Shown here: piece by piece, positions 25,201 through 35,212 of the stretch
How the letters are laid out: every line of letters begins with the position of its first letter
Position numbering within the stretch: the stretch's first letter is position 1
Source of the DNA: Klebsormidium nitens
Lineage: Eukaryota; Streptophyta; Klebsormidiophyceae; Klebsormidiales; Klebsormidiaceae
NCBI GenBank assembly: GCA_000708835.1
Contig: DF237045.1
Location: 62,001 to 126,000 of the forward strand
DNA: 64,000 bases
Direction: 5' to 3'
Translations under genes and position numbers: made by a program
Notes under the pieces: generated by a model
Told to the model about the DNA's origin: nothing
Databases searched by the model: none
What the model saw: only the letters and a program-made list of their open reading frames with translations

Positions 25201-28200
25201 AGCGGCCCAAACAGCATGCCGTCCGCACTGCAGAATAAGGTGATGACTGGATTGGACCTTAGGTACTCGCTTTTAGCGGATAATGGACTTGCAGATGTGC
25301 CCAGAAGAACTCGTGGGGGCCTTCGTTGTTCCCCATGTGGGTGCCGCGCAGCGGGCACTTGCCCAGCGGCCCAAACAGCATGCCGTCCGCACTGCACAGC
25401 ATATGCGTTATGAAAGTGTAGCGTTTGAAGGGTCAACCACGTGGCAGACGGGTCGGGGGCGTCTCCGTTGTTCTTCGTGTGACTGCCGAAAAGCGGGCAC
25501 TTGTGCACCGAGGCGGATGGCATGCCGTCCGGACTGCACAGCAAGGTGATGACTTCCACAATCTTTGTTGAAAGCGGACACGTGGGAAAAGCCGGACACA
25601 TGGCAAGAGGTTCAGCGGCGGCTTCTGTTATGTTCCATCTCGGCTGTGTCGACTGAAGCGGGCTCTTGCCGTGGCCCAATAAGCGTGCCGTCTGCCCTGC
25701 GGAGGAAGGTAACAGCTTGAAAGACGCTATAAGAACGAGCGAAACTTGAGAGCCGGACACGTGGCAGAAGCTTCAATGCCAACCTCCGCTGTTGTCCATT
25801 AGCTATCGAACAGCGGGCACTTCCCAAGCGGTCCGACCAGCATCCCGTCTGCACTGCAGAGTGATGTTATTGCGTACTGGTTTCTCAGAGATGAACAACG
25901 TTTAGGAATCCCCCAGAACCAACGCGTTAGAGCCGTTGATGTCTCGGAACGCGGCACCCCCGAAGCGAAGACCCTAAAGAACCAAGGATGCAACGTCTCA
26001 AAACGCAGAAACCATGGACATTCCCACCCAAAAATCCCGAAGGATGCTATGTCTCGAGATGCAGAAAAACTCGGAGCTCAGATCCTTAAACAGTCGAAAA
26101 ATGCTATGTCTCGAGATGCAGTAACCCTCGAAGCTAGACTCAAAAGAGGCTCAGTATCCTCACCAGCGGTCCCGTAACTCGTGCTCCGACCCCGACGCCG
26201 ACTGGTCGTTCACCTCGAGCATCTCCCGCAACTCCGACGTCGACACGTGTTTCCGCAGCGCGTCCTTGATTTCCCACAGCGCGCGACTCTGCTTCTCGAG
26301 CGCCTTCTCTAGTTGCGGGTCCGCCTTAACCTTCGCGGCCGCCTTACTGGGCTTGGTCTCTTCCTCCGACTCTTTAGCCTTCCCTTTGCCCTTGTTTGCG
26401 GCGTCTTCTTCCGCCTTGCCCTTCCCCTTCTTCGTCTCCGTGACGTCATCCTCTTTCTTGCCCTTGCGCCCGCGCTTCTTGGTTTCTTTCGGTTCTTCTG
26501 CTTCGTCTTCGTCGTCCTCGCCCTTCTTCTTTCGCTTCCGGCTCTTCTTCTTGGGCTCCTCTTCCGCTTCAACTTCGTCCTCTCCGCCCTTTGATTTGCG
26601 CTTCTTGCCCTTTCCTTTCTTCTCCTTCTCTGCAGGATGGGGAGGACTGGCTCTCGTCAGGATTTTCCGAAGGCTGCCTCAATTTTAAGCCGAAAATCTG
26701 TAGGAAGTACAAGCACCTTGCGACCAGGTTCTGACCTTGTATCAAAATATACGGGAGCGCTTGAAATCCCCCCCTTTTTTGGAAACTTTTACCATTCTGC
26801 GATTGTCAAAGTCCACAGAAACATTTGCAGAACCTCTGACCTCAGCTTGACTTCGGCCACCGCTGTGAGCTTATCATGCTCTTAGCCATCCTGAATCGTA
26901 AGGAGGCAGAGAGTGGCACAAGGAACGACAATATCCCCTACAACCACGCAACAAGGACTCGTCCGTTTGCAGGCTTGCAGATGCCTTTCAGATCTGCCAC
27001 CTGAGAAACCTTTTTCTGACCATAACGTGGCCACGTGCCCCTCACCTTCGTCCTTGGGCGGCATCTCGTCGATCTCTCCCTTCGCAAGCTTCTCCACTGA
27101 CTCTCGGTCCGCCTTGCTCAAGCTGCGGAATCCGGGAATCTTCTTCACGTCCTTGCTCCACATGCCCGACTCCAGGAGACACTGGTAAACACAAACGAAG
27201 GACGACTTTGCTTTATATCATTTTCTCAATAGTCAAAGGCTGCAAACGGAGTGAGCTTTTCCCTTTACCCAGGCGCCCGACAGGTACCTGCTCCACTTGC
27301 CCTCCCCACCAAGTATTTCACAGCGCCAGCCAGACAGGGGCACTTTAAGCAGCCTTCCTTGACATTTGCGCGGAGAGATTAGAACGAAGGGGCATCACGC
27401 GGAGAAACTCTAAGCCTTCAGGGAAGAATATCACACTAGAGCCACTATTGCACCGCAATTCAATGTGACAGCTGCTCAAGTGTTCGATTGTCTCGGAAGG
27501 GCCTCAATAAGCCCCAAAACTTCATTCCTCTGAAAGGCCACGGAGCATATCTATGCCAACGAGCAGCTAACGTTCATCGTTCCTCCCAGCAAAGGCGTCG
27601 ACGGCCCTTGTATTGATTGCCTCAGAATCACAAGGAAAGGGTATCTCACTGGCTTCACACTCAAGCAGGGGAAAACAAGGAAAAACGACTGCAACCCAAA
27701 ATCTGAAAGCTGTTGACGACTCTCAGAACCGGCGGAAATCTTACCTTGATGTGGCGCCATGCAGGGACCATGCCTGGGTAAGCGGGATTGTCTGATTCCA
27801 CGAGCTTGGATACACGGACCTGCAATCCAGAAACATGCATGTCAAGCCCAACGGTTTGAAAACTATCTGCTCGAAGATAACTGTAATCAACAGTCTTCCG
27901 AAGATTGTTATTTTGAGTGAGCTGCCTTCCAAGCATTCCTTTTGCGCACAAAATGCTTCTCAGTGGATCTGGCGAGGCTCCCTCTTAAGCCAACTTTGAG
28001 TAAGTACAATATCATTAATAGCAGGTTCTCAACTTCTCCGACCTACTGCTTCAAGGCCAGGCCCAAAAAGGCAACAAACAGGTTTGCTTCGTACAGGTCA
28101 GCACACAGTCGCCGGAAGCCCAAAACCCCCACCTCCTGGAACTTAACGATCTACACTCCCATCCTAAGCTAGGACAAACTGTCGAACCTTCTCAGTCTGA

Positions 28201-29598
28201 GACTTCGTAACTTTCAAAAATTCTTTCATTCTGAGCCCCCAACACAAAGCAAGTGTCCCCTCAATTTCAAGCCCCCAAGACTCCAGGTTCACTAGCCAGC
28301 CCCTACAATGAGCTGCTTGTAACCAGACCAACGCAACATTGCAAAGAAAAGCGAGGAAAATAGGGCGAAAACCAACATAATTGACCAATTGACCCCCACC
28401 TCGTCCTTTTGAATCTTCTCCTCACACTCCTTGCACGTCGACCGGCTGCTCTTGGCATACTCCATAGAGAAGTCCTTGTCCTCCTCATCTATCTCTTCCT
28501 CCTCCTCTTCTTCCTCTTCCTCCAGAGAACCGCCAGAGTCGGTGACGTACTTCTCTAATTTCTTCTGGTCCTCCCAACGCAAGTTGTCAAAGCCCTCCAC
28601 GTCGTGCAGTCTGATCATAGGATAGAGAACGCAGTTTCAGTTCAAGGAAGAGGGAGCATTGATGAAGTTTGACTTGGACCTAATGAGTGAAGCCTGTTTA
28701 GTCAGCAGACCTCTGACAGCATTGATGACATTAAGCTGGATAGCAAAAGTATGTGTAATTGTCAGAGTAACTTGCAATGAAGAAGGCACCAAGAGGCCAA
28801 CGCAGAGTCAGCCACTAGACCTGAATGTTGAATGCTGTGAGAACATGAGCTCCTCTGATAAAAACTGCTCACAGCTCTGGAAAAGGCCCGCTTTTTCCGA
28901 GAGCCACATTGTTTGTTGGCCCACAGACACGAAGTTTCACTGGAAAACTGAAGGGCAAAAATGTTATCCTGAGTAGAGGCCAATGCTACCACCACATGCA
29001 CACTGCCCAATCCGTGAGCATCTTCCGAAATTGGGCCTGCATGCATTCAAAGCATCTTGCTGGGAGCTGGGGCCCACGTCGGTGAATGATGCGACTTTAC
29101 TCAGAAGAGGCACTACATTCTGTTGGCTGTGTGGATTCCCACGCGTCTCTACCTGAAGTTTCCTCTAGCACAGAGCGACCACAGGCTGTCAAACGTTGTA
29201 TTCTAGTTGGACACATGCAGCAGTTCTGCGACAAAGTCAGGGCCAAGGAAGCGTGTTGATATAATGCTGTGAATCCTGCGACCATGAAGGCAGCTTGCGC
29301 AAAGTGACTGATGCCATTGCACCACCACTAACAACCCCACACTTCTGCATGAAGCAGAAGCGCATAACTTAATAAGGAAAACTAATCTTTAAAAGTCGAA
29401 TGCTCACGTTTTAAACACCCCCTGCTTCTTCAGCAAGCAACCGTAGTGGTGCCAATTGGTCATGTAGCCATCGAACTGGCGAGACTGCACCACCTTCGCA
29501 ATGCGCAGTGCGTCCTTGGCGATCGGATCCTTGCATATTTTGCATGCCGCACGCCCGCTCTTCGCATACTCCACCAGAAACGGCTTCGGAGGCGCCAT
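7256..29598 (-). CDS. PARP1: Poly(ADP-ribose) polymerase 1 (3' end incomplete)
   Basis: Nuclear DNA-break sensor that builds poly(ADP-ribose) from NAD+. Coding exons, in transcript order: 29598-29408, 28610-28400, 27819-27745, 27181-27046, 26629-26164, 25227-25032, 18135-17935, 17536-17476, 17145-17073, 16357-16118, 15661-15424, 14605-14407, 10214-10054, 9548-9348, 8520-8329, 7854-7717, 7438-7256. All phases join, giving 1054 residues. Zinc finger 1 ligands are C19, C22, H51 and C54; zinc finger 2 ligands are C123, C126, H157 and C160. A Glu run lies at 94-103 and a Lys/Glu-rich tract at about 205-300. The PADR1 zinc region spans about 320-425, BRCT about 475-560 and WGR about 565-690. The helical regulatory domain follows, then the catalytic domain with LLWHGSR (H919), GKGIYFAD (Y953) and YNEYIVYD (E1046), a complete H-Y-E triad with usual spacing. 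The last strand-coding exon (perhaps 12-20 residues) was not found. The exon 10 acceptor abuts the N gap. Confidence 0.95.
8590..8830 (-). repeat. Decayed copies of PARP1 exon 15 acceptor edge
   Basis: The start of PARP1 exon 15 (acceptor at 8521-8522, coding [10 protein letters not shown]) is echoed upstream in the intron. Junction-equivalent positions are near 8636, 8738 and 8822. The first copy still shows the GAGTGG start and the GACGTGTT-TGCCTGGACCG part. The later ones keep mainly the block that reads CTCCAGGTCCCACTCCTGA on the plus strand. Reading frames are broken. Confidence 0.75.
9140..9295 (-). repeat. Decayed copies of PARP1 exon 14 donor edge
   Basis: The 3' end of exon 14 (coding [10 protein letters not shown], donor at 9347) is repeated downstream in the intron at about 9249-9290 and again at about 9143-9180. 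On the plus strand the three read CACCTTGTGTGTTGGCGCGT, TACCTTGTGAATGGGCGGGT and TCATCGTGTGTGTTGGCGCA, followed by related GCATCTCGTGC or GCGTCTTGTGC blocks. Spacing is about 100 bases. Here it is the donor side that is copied, and the copies lie 3' of the exon. Confidence 0.75.
10215..14406 (-). other. PARP1 intron 12 (4.2 kb)
   Basis: Lies between the exon ending in LTKKQVTK and the exon starting [10 protein letters not shown]. Open frames inside it look accidental. Similar blocks recur at about 12230-12360, 12970-13120 and 13600-13660 (variants of GTTGGCTTTGCGCCATG and ACGAAGGTCTGACnGC), which suggests old internal duplications, but divergence is high. I see no nested gene. Confidence 0.5.
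14745..14840 (-). repeat. Ghost copy of PARP1 exon 12 start
   Basis: Read on the minus strand from 14835, an intact CAG acceptor is followed by sequence that still encodes [20 protein letters not shown], then SQL and a diverging tail. The functional exon starts at 14605 with the same residues. The copy is about 230 bases upstream in the intron and is the best preserved of all the ghosts, so it could act as an alternative acceptor. Confidence 0.85.
15275..15350 (-). repeat. Ghost copy of PARP1 exon 11 donor end
   Basis: On the minus strand this encodes [10 protein letters not shown], then RRYIPFDI, followed by a GTGAGT donor at 15282-15277. The functional exon 11 ends with [18 protein letters not shown] and a GTGAGT donor at 15423-15418. 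The copy sits 141 bases downstream inside the intron. The duplicate keeps a good donor but lacks a nearby acceptor. Confidence 0.85.
16361..16380. other. Assembly gap (20 N)
   Basis: Twenty unresolved bases directly next to the PARP1 exon 10 acceptor (CAG at 16360-16358, minus strand). It lies at the edge of a ladder of near-repeats (16380-16810), the sort of sequence that breaks assemblies, so the true gap length is unknown. Confidence 0.95.
16400..16810 (-). repeat. Ladder of decayed PARP1 exon 10 starts
   Basis: Functional exon 10 begins at 16357 with [22 protein letters not shown]. Minus-strand relatives occur upstream with junction-equivalents near 16520, 16668 and 16794. The middle one reads [21 protein letters not shown]. 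The outer ones retain ELRIP with LTDS, and [15 protein letters not shown]. Intervals are about 163, 148 and 126 bases. Stops and frameshifts show they are no longer coding. Confidence 0.8.
18136..25031 (-). other. PARP1 intron 6 (6.9 kb) built of internal duplications
   Basis: Separates the exon ending ENDNEYLDE from the exon starting WFQKQK. Long diverged direct repeats pair about 18160-18240 with 20880-21000, 18510-18800 with 21160-21500, 20100-20200 with 22760-22860, and 20530-20790 with 23660-23900. A weaker third relative of the last pair lies at 23905-24020. Offsets are about 2.65-3.1 kb. Shared blocks include GCCGCAGAAACGCTC, GACTGCTCAG, GTTGCTGACGTCACA or ATTGCTGACGTCACA, and GAGCAGCCGACCAACTT. 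I find no transposase, reverse transcriptase or other nested gene. Confidence 0.65.
24730..24955 (-). repeat. Ghost copies of the 3' half of PARP1 exon 6
   Basis: Plus-strand sequence near 24905-24950 (CGCTGCGCCTTGAGCTGGCG, then CGTCGCCAGTGG) matches the functional exon near 25055-25105 at an offset of about 158 bases. A further remnant near 24735-24765 (TCTCCTCTGGCAG) lies about twice that distance away. These complement the acceptor-side copies on the other flank of the same exon. Confidence 0.65.
25311..25870 (-). repeat. Four-copy ladder of PARP1 exon 6 (PADR1) acceptor edge
   Basis: Functional exon 6 starts at 25227 and encodes [20 protein letters not shown]. Upstream in the intron, junction-equivalents occur at about 25391, 25533, 25696 and 25853, so intervals are 164, 142, 163 and 157 bases. 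Each copy keeps a CAG-like acceptor and a piece of the coding start: [20 protein letters not shown] in the nearest, then increasingly mutated forms, and [16 protein letters not shown] followed by a stop in the farthest. Divergence does not increase strictly with distance, which suggests repeated rounds of duplication. Confidence 0.9.
26025..26145. repeat. Short tandem repeat in PARP1 intron 5
   Basis: Two close copies, about 60 bases apart, of ATGCTATGTCTCGAGATGCA are preceded by weaker relatives (GATGTCTCGGAACGC, CAACGTCTCAAAACGCAG) from about 25935. The array lies in the intron immediately upstream of the exon 6 ghost ladder. Confidence 0.6.
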
Positions 29599-29599
29599 T

Positions 29600-30092
29600 A
29601 CTGCCGGGTGAATGCGAGGGACTTTCAAGCTAGATTGTGGTCAGCACAAGCCTAGAAAGTGGGCCACGTTCACTTAAACCTCCTTCACAAACGAAGCTCT
29701 CGTGACACAAGAAAGCTCCTTTTTGGCGCCACAACTTCAAGAGGAGCGATTGGGTGACGTTTCTGCAGCCTGCAAAGCAGGTGGTGCTGAATGGTGCTGA
29801 AGGCAAAATTCAGGTGACGATGGTTTGCCCGAGCAGTAAACAAGGCCTCTCACCCCTCCGCGGCCATCAATACACTATGGAAAGCCTCCCAGTGTGTCCT
29901 AGAATACACTGAATCCATAAGTGGTATATTTGTGTCAATCAACTCGAGGCCTTGCTGCATGAGGTATAAGAAACGAAAGCGACATTTTTGGTACATATGC
30001 AGCATGCACTGCTGAATTCCTTGGAGAGGGGACACTTCAAGTTGTGACTTGGCCAAGCTGAAGCCAGGGAATCCAGAGGGGAGGGCGCCAAG
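29600..30092. promoter_or_regulatory. Shared head-to-head PARP1 / HisC promoter
   Basis: Only 494 bases separate the two divergent start codons. Candidate elements, by match alone, are an E2F-type TTTGGCGC at 29722-29729, an inverted CCAAT box (ATTGG) at 29749-29753 and a bZIP-type TGACGT at 29755-29760. All lie 120-165 bases upstream of the PARP1 start. An E2F site would fit S-phase and repair control of PARP1. No clear TATA box was seen on either strand close to the starts. Confidence 0.45.
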
Positions 30093-33000
30093 TTGAAGAG
30101 CTCAATGGCGGCCACTGCAGCTGTTCTGAGGGTACCCACCTCCGCTGTTGCCACATCTCTGCAGAACACTGTGCGATCCTCCGACGTTCTGCAGCAGACC
30201 ATCACACCACCCTTTGGCAGCATTGTGCTTTCTTCCAGGATCCAGCAACTGAACACCTTAACACAAAGCAGTTCCTTTGTGGGTGATAAACCTTCTGAAA
30301 ATCGCATGGCGGGTTGTGCTAGAGCGGTTGCCACCACGGAGGGGCTTTCTGCAGCGGCAGAAGGGAGGGGCGATGAGACGGACAGCAATGGGGCGTTGGA
30401 TGGGACGCAGTTCTTGCGGCCGCACTTGCTGAGCCTGGCGCCATACACTCCGATAGAGCCGTTTGAGGTAAGAAGAAGGAAGAGTTGGTTGGCCGCAAGG
30501 AATGTGTTCCATGATGTCGGAGCTTGGAAAGCTGAAGGCGCTCTGGGATCAGCATTCAGATATGTAAAGGCTCCTAAATAAAGGCATATCAGGGGCATAG
30601 AATGTCGAAACACTGAGCACAGGCGGTTGGGAAGGCGGACCCGAAAGAGAAAAATTGGGACTACTTTGAGGCGTCGAAGTATCACTCAGCGGCAATTTGT
30701 TGAGCATTCGAGCTGGACTGCAGTGACTTTGCGCTGATTAGAGTTGGAATCGACTATCAAAGCCATCTTGTACATCAAATTCTGGTAGATTTCACCTTTG
30801 GAGAAGGTCAATGTGGTGCTCGGATCACCACTCAACTGTGCTACTGCCCCAAGCCACTTGGCGCTCATGCTTGAGAGATCATCAAATGGTTGTTCTTTGA
30901 GAGTTTGTGGTGCTCAACAAGTTGAAGGCCTGGACTCTTGGTTATCCTCTGGATCCGCTTTGCCCGTGCTTCTTACCCCCTTACATCAGAGGGCTCAAGA
31001 TGGTGTTTTGATTGTCAAGCTGACGTGTCAGGCAGCTAGACCTGTTTGCTGAACATCCTGTCCATTTTCTTTCGCCAAGTGTCCGAAGACATCGAAACCC
31101 ACTACAGGTTTCATGGTGTCAAGCAGCTGTCTCGAGGGGACAAGTAGTCATGCTTGACACCAATTGGTTCCTTTCCACTTAACCAATCAGTGTCTCCGCC
31201 GATGTTGACAGTTCAAAGCTGTGACGTCAAGCATCCAATCTGCAATGCATGTCACACTGTACCTTCCTTGCAGATCCTGTCTGCTCGCCTCGGTCGGCGG
31301 CCGGAAGACATTGTAAAGCTAGACGCAAACGAGAACCCATATGGTCCCCCCCCGGAAGTGTTGGAAGCTTTGGGAAGCATGCAGTTCCCCAACATCTACC
31401 CCGATCCCGAGAGTCGGCGGTTGCGGGAAGCCCTGGCGAAAGATACGGGAGTGGGGGCAGAGCACTTGTTGGTTGGGTGTGGAGCTGACGAGCTGATCGA
31501 TCTCATCATGCGGTGAGTGGCATGGGAAAACAATCCTTTCACCCAGGGTGTCCTCTTGTCGGAACGTGTTTACTCGAGCTCCTCAAGTGGAAGGGAAATG
31601 TTTTCAGGTCATTAATCGAGCTGTGAGTACCCGCAATCAATTCATCTAGTTCCGCTTTGGTTTGGGAGGGCGACTCTCAAGGGCGCAACTTAGGTCACGC
31701 CGGCTCTTGTGGAGCACTGTGTTGATCTGTTGTTGGGCTATTTCCTGGTTCCCTGTCAACCAGGCATCAGCAGTTCTTTATGTGGAAATCATCATAAATG
31801 CAGATCGAGCAGGGCAAGACTTCTCTGACTGACCGTCGACTTGTCTGACAGGTGTACGCTGGATCCAGGGGACAAAATCGTTGATTGTCCCCCCACCTTC
31901 ACCATGTATGCATTCGACGCTGACGTCAACAATGCTGAGGTGGTCACAGGTGCGCGTTACTTTCCAAGAATGCTCAGAGGCCACTCTATTCCGCATGTAT
32001 TCGGGAGTTTGACCAAAAAATGGCTTCTCTCGCATTTCACAGGTTCCTGTATAAAGACCAGAGTACCTGTGAGGTTGACGCTGTTTGCTTCTTGTTTTGT
32101 CGCTATGGCAGTTTGTCCCTTGGTGTAGTATCTGCTGGCAGTAAACCAACCACCCAAACCAGTACTTTGTATTTTGAAGTTCGCCGGTTTTAACACCTAC
32201 AGTGAGATTGAAAGAGAGTCAGACGCTTTGTCCCTGCAAAGCCGTTCATTAGCTTGAGCGACTGAAGGAGACGAAAGTCTTGTTCTGCCTTTTGGCATCC
32301 GTGCGCTCACTCAATGTTTTCCTTGCAGTCTCAAGAAAGCCAGACTTCAGTCTGGACGTACCAGGAATCGTAGATGCAGTGGAGAAGCACAACCCGAAGA
32401 TTGTATTTCTCACGTCTCCAAACAACCCGGACGGAAGGTGAGCCTCACCCTGAGTTCTGCATACTTCGGTTCGCTTGCTGAAGGCTCCTTGTGTGACGGC
32501 TCCAATCGGCCACAGCTTTACACTGCCCAACAGGATTCGATTTCCGTGCCACACGTACAATGTCCCGAAGGAGGGCACGCGTGTGCCATCAGGCGCAATT
32601 CATTCTGGCTGTTGGCAACTTGATCGCGGATTATGCTGCTCTTTCATCTCACAGAACTGGAACGACCATTGACGGACCACCTTCAGGTGAAGTTGTAGCT
32701 CGGTGTTCGTGCATGCGCTGCCTGTAGAATCATCGTCTCTACGGACAAACCCCAGCTTGATGATAACAACTTCCAGGCCTGTTGAACTGCGCCAACCTCA
32801 AATATGTAAAGTTCAATTCCTGATCACTCTTCTACGCTACTTCAGACCTTCATCCCCTGTACAACCTAACCCGACAAGCAGACGCAAAAAGCGGCTTGAC
32901 GATATTCTAACTATCTGGAGATGTTCGTTTCCTTGGCAGCGTGATCCGAGAAGAGGACCTCGTGACGATCCTCAAGCTCCCGGTGTTGGTCGTTCTCGAC

Positions 33001-35212
33001 GAGGCGTACATCGAGTTTTCGGACGAGCCGTCGCGCGCGGGCTGGGTTCGGACGCACAGCAACCTCATCGTCTTGCGGACTTTCAGCAAGAGGGCCGGTG
33101 AGCGGGGAAAAGTTTCAACTGATGCAGTGCGCAATAAGGACACAGTATAACGACGCTGGACTTTAGGTTGAAATAGAGTGCGTGCGGATGCGACCTGCGT
33201 CAACCTTTGATTTAGGTACTTGTCAAACCTCATGTTCATTCCCTTCCTTTGGGAGTGAACCAAAGGAAGGGAATGAACGGATTTAAGATTGGGATTTGGC
33301 ATAGTAAGCGGACTCACTGCTGCTACGCAAGTGCGTAACCGTCAGGGACTCTTGACGTGTCTGGCTTGACCGCTTGTGCTTTCGGGGCTCCAAGACGGCT
33401 GCTTTTGCCGGTAGTGACAGCTCGAGGTACGGGTTTCAAAGGTTGAGTCCAGCATGGAGAAAGCCAAAGACCATTCTCTCAAAGGCGGTTAATCAGGTTT
33501 CACAAAACGGGCACTGAGCTCTTTCCTTGATCCTGCTCTGCCTGAGAGCCTCTCACCCGTGCTATGATACACACTGTATGCCGTTCGATCGTCGCGATCT
33601 GTCAACCGGGCGGTCCAAGGTCGTCTCCGCGGGGTCATGATTTGTCCAAAGACCGATACATGTTCCTGAGAAGCCGTTTCGGAAGAAGGTTTCTTTACTA
33701 GTAATTTCACCTCCATCTACCGCAATCTCCTTTTTCAAACCGGTTCTCTGACCCTGAGTCGTGGCTTGGGGATTCCAAAGGCTGCTCAGATGTTCCTGAG
33801 CAGCCGTTTCGAAGAATATTTCTCCACTCAAAAGTTTACCGCTCTGAATTACGTCGGTGCCTGCGTCACGTGCTACAGGACTTGCTGGGCTGCGCGTCGG
33901 CTTCGGCGCTTTCCCCCTGAGTCTGGTCAAGTACCTGTGGCGGGCCAAGCAGCCGTACAACGTGTCGGTAGCAGCGGAAGTCGCCGCATGCGCTGCGCTC
34001 TCAAACAGTGCCTATCTAGAGGTGCGTTATGTTTTCGAAAAGTCGCTTCATATCCCCAAGACCAAGCGGCAGGGGCAAGATGATCTTCATTCAAAGACTG
34101 AGGCCGGTTGACGGCTCAAGACGCTGCAGGTTAACGATAACACGAAGGCAGGGTTGCCAAGCTGACTTCCAACCAGAACGTTTTCTTGGTCCTCGTTACT
34201 GATCTGAGGAACAGAACAGGTTCTTGATGGTCCAGACCATGCTGATGGTTGAGGAGTCTGAAAGATGTCTTGAAAAGAGTCCGACGACCCGCTTTTCTGG
34301 CCACCTACTTGGATTGTAGCTGGTTTCAAGCCCTTTCCGTTGGAAAATGCTGGTCGAGGTTGAAGCTTGTAGTCAGACTTATGGTGGTGACGTCAGAGAA
34401 TCTTCAGACCTCTCGCAAATTGGTTTGGTCTGGTTCTCAGTTAAAGAGAGGTTGCTTAGATTCTGACCAATGCAGCTTGACCAATGCGGCTGACGGACCA
34501 AGGTTACCGTTACAGGATGTTAAGAACGCCCTCGTCAAGGAGCGGGAACGGCTCTTCGGCCTCCTCCAAGACGTGCCCTTCCTGAAGCCGTACCCCAGTG
34601 CGGCAAACTTCATTCTGTGTGACGTCAAGGAGACGCACAGCGCAAAGGAGATCAAGGTAAGCGTCGTCCAGAACGTTTCAAAGCAGTCCGCATCCAACCT
34701 CGCCGCCGAGCATCTAGTATTTCGGACCGGAGCCGTTTCAATGAGCAATATGACGATTGGATTCTAGAGCGCCCCAGAACGAGCATGGGTCCACCAGCCA
34801 GATTTGATAGGACTGCGGTCGTTAAGCCTTAGTCAAAGAGATAGAGACGCGTAGTCTACACGCCTTTCAACCTAAGCGATGGTGCCTGCTCGATTACTGT
34901 GTTTGATTCACGATTTCAGTCTTCGAAGCTAGATTTTGCATTTAACATTGACCAAATCGATCTCGTCTTCCGACGGCTTCCTGACGGGCTTCTCGTTTGA
35001 TGCACCTTGGGGCTGAAAGAATTTTAGGCACTTTGGCGCAAGGCAGGGGTAACTGATCGTGCTCGGTTTCCATTCTGCAGGATGCCCTTGCGAAGCAAGG
35101 GGTGATGGTCCGTCACTATCAGAAGCCGCAGCTGAAGAATTTTGTCCGCATCTCGGTCGGAAAACCTGAGCAAACGGACCTCTTGATGAAAGCTCTCCAA
35201 AGCATCCCTTAG
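30093..35212 (+). CDS. HisC: Histidinol-phosphate aminotransferase, plastid-type
   Basis: PLP enzyme converting imidazole-acetol phosphate and glutamate to histidinol phosphate in histidine synthesis. Exons: 30093-30467, 31274-31512, 31852-31949, 32329-32437, 32940-33097, 33879-34021, 34516-34656, 35081-35212. All phases join, giving 464 residues, or 460 from the second Met at 30105. The first ~100 residues are rich in Ala, Ser and Thr and precede the plant-type PYTPIEPFE motif, which suggests a chloroplast transit peptide. The body shows [54 protein letters not shown], and RTFSKRAG with the PLP-binding lysine at about residue 324, then LAGLRVGFG and [10 protein letters not shown] near the end. 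The gene is complete and looks functional. It is a class I/II aminotransferase of the HisC family; substrate choice rests on the plant-specific N-terminal motif. Confidence 0.96.
33234..33278. repeat. Perfect 19-bp hairpin in HisC intron 5
   Basis: The arm at 33234-33252 (GTTCATTCCCTTCCTTTGG) is exactly complementary to 33260-33278, with a 7-base loop between. It lies about 140 bases after the exon 5 donor. It may be a replication-generated inverted repeat; no small-RNA evidence is available. Confidence 0.85.
33370..33840 (+). repeat. Diverged tandem repeats in HisC intron 5
   Basis: Sequence around 33640-33700 (TGTTCCTGAGAAGCCGTTTCG) recurs at about 33770-33830 (TGTTCCTGAGCAGCCGTTTCG), an offset of 130 bases, with similar flanks. 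A weaker relative containing GGGGCTCCAAGACGGCTGC lies near 33380. Spacing resembles the exon-edge ladders in other genes, but I cannot show that an exon edge is included. Confidence 0.5.

Noticed and set aside
25023-25760. 245-codon minus-strand frame in PARP1
   Set aside because: It runs through the functional PADR1 exon and three of its ghost copies by chance of frame. Conserved residues and splice sites show that only 25032-25227 is the real exon.
26266-26688. 140-codon Ser/Phe-rich plus-strand frame
   Set aside because: Antisense shadow of the Lys/Glu-rich PARP1 exon 5.
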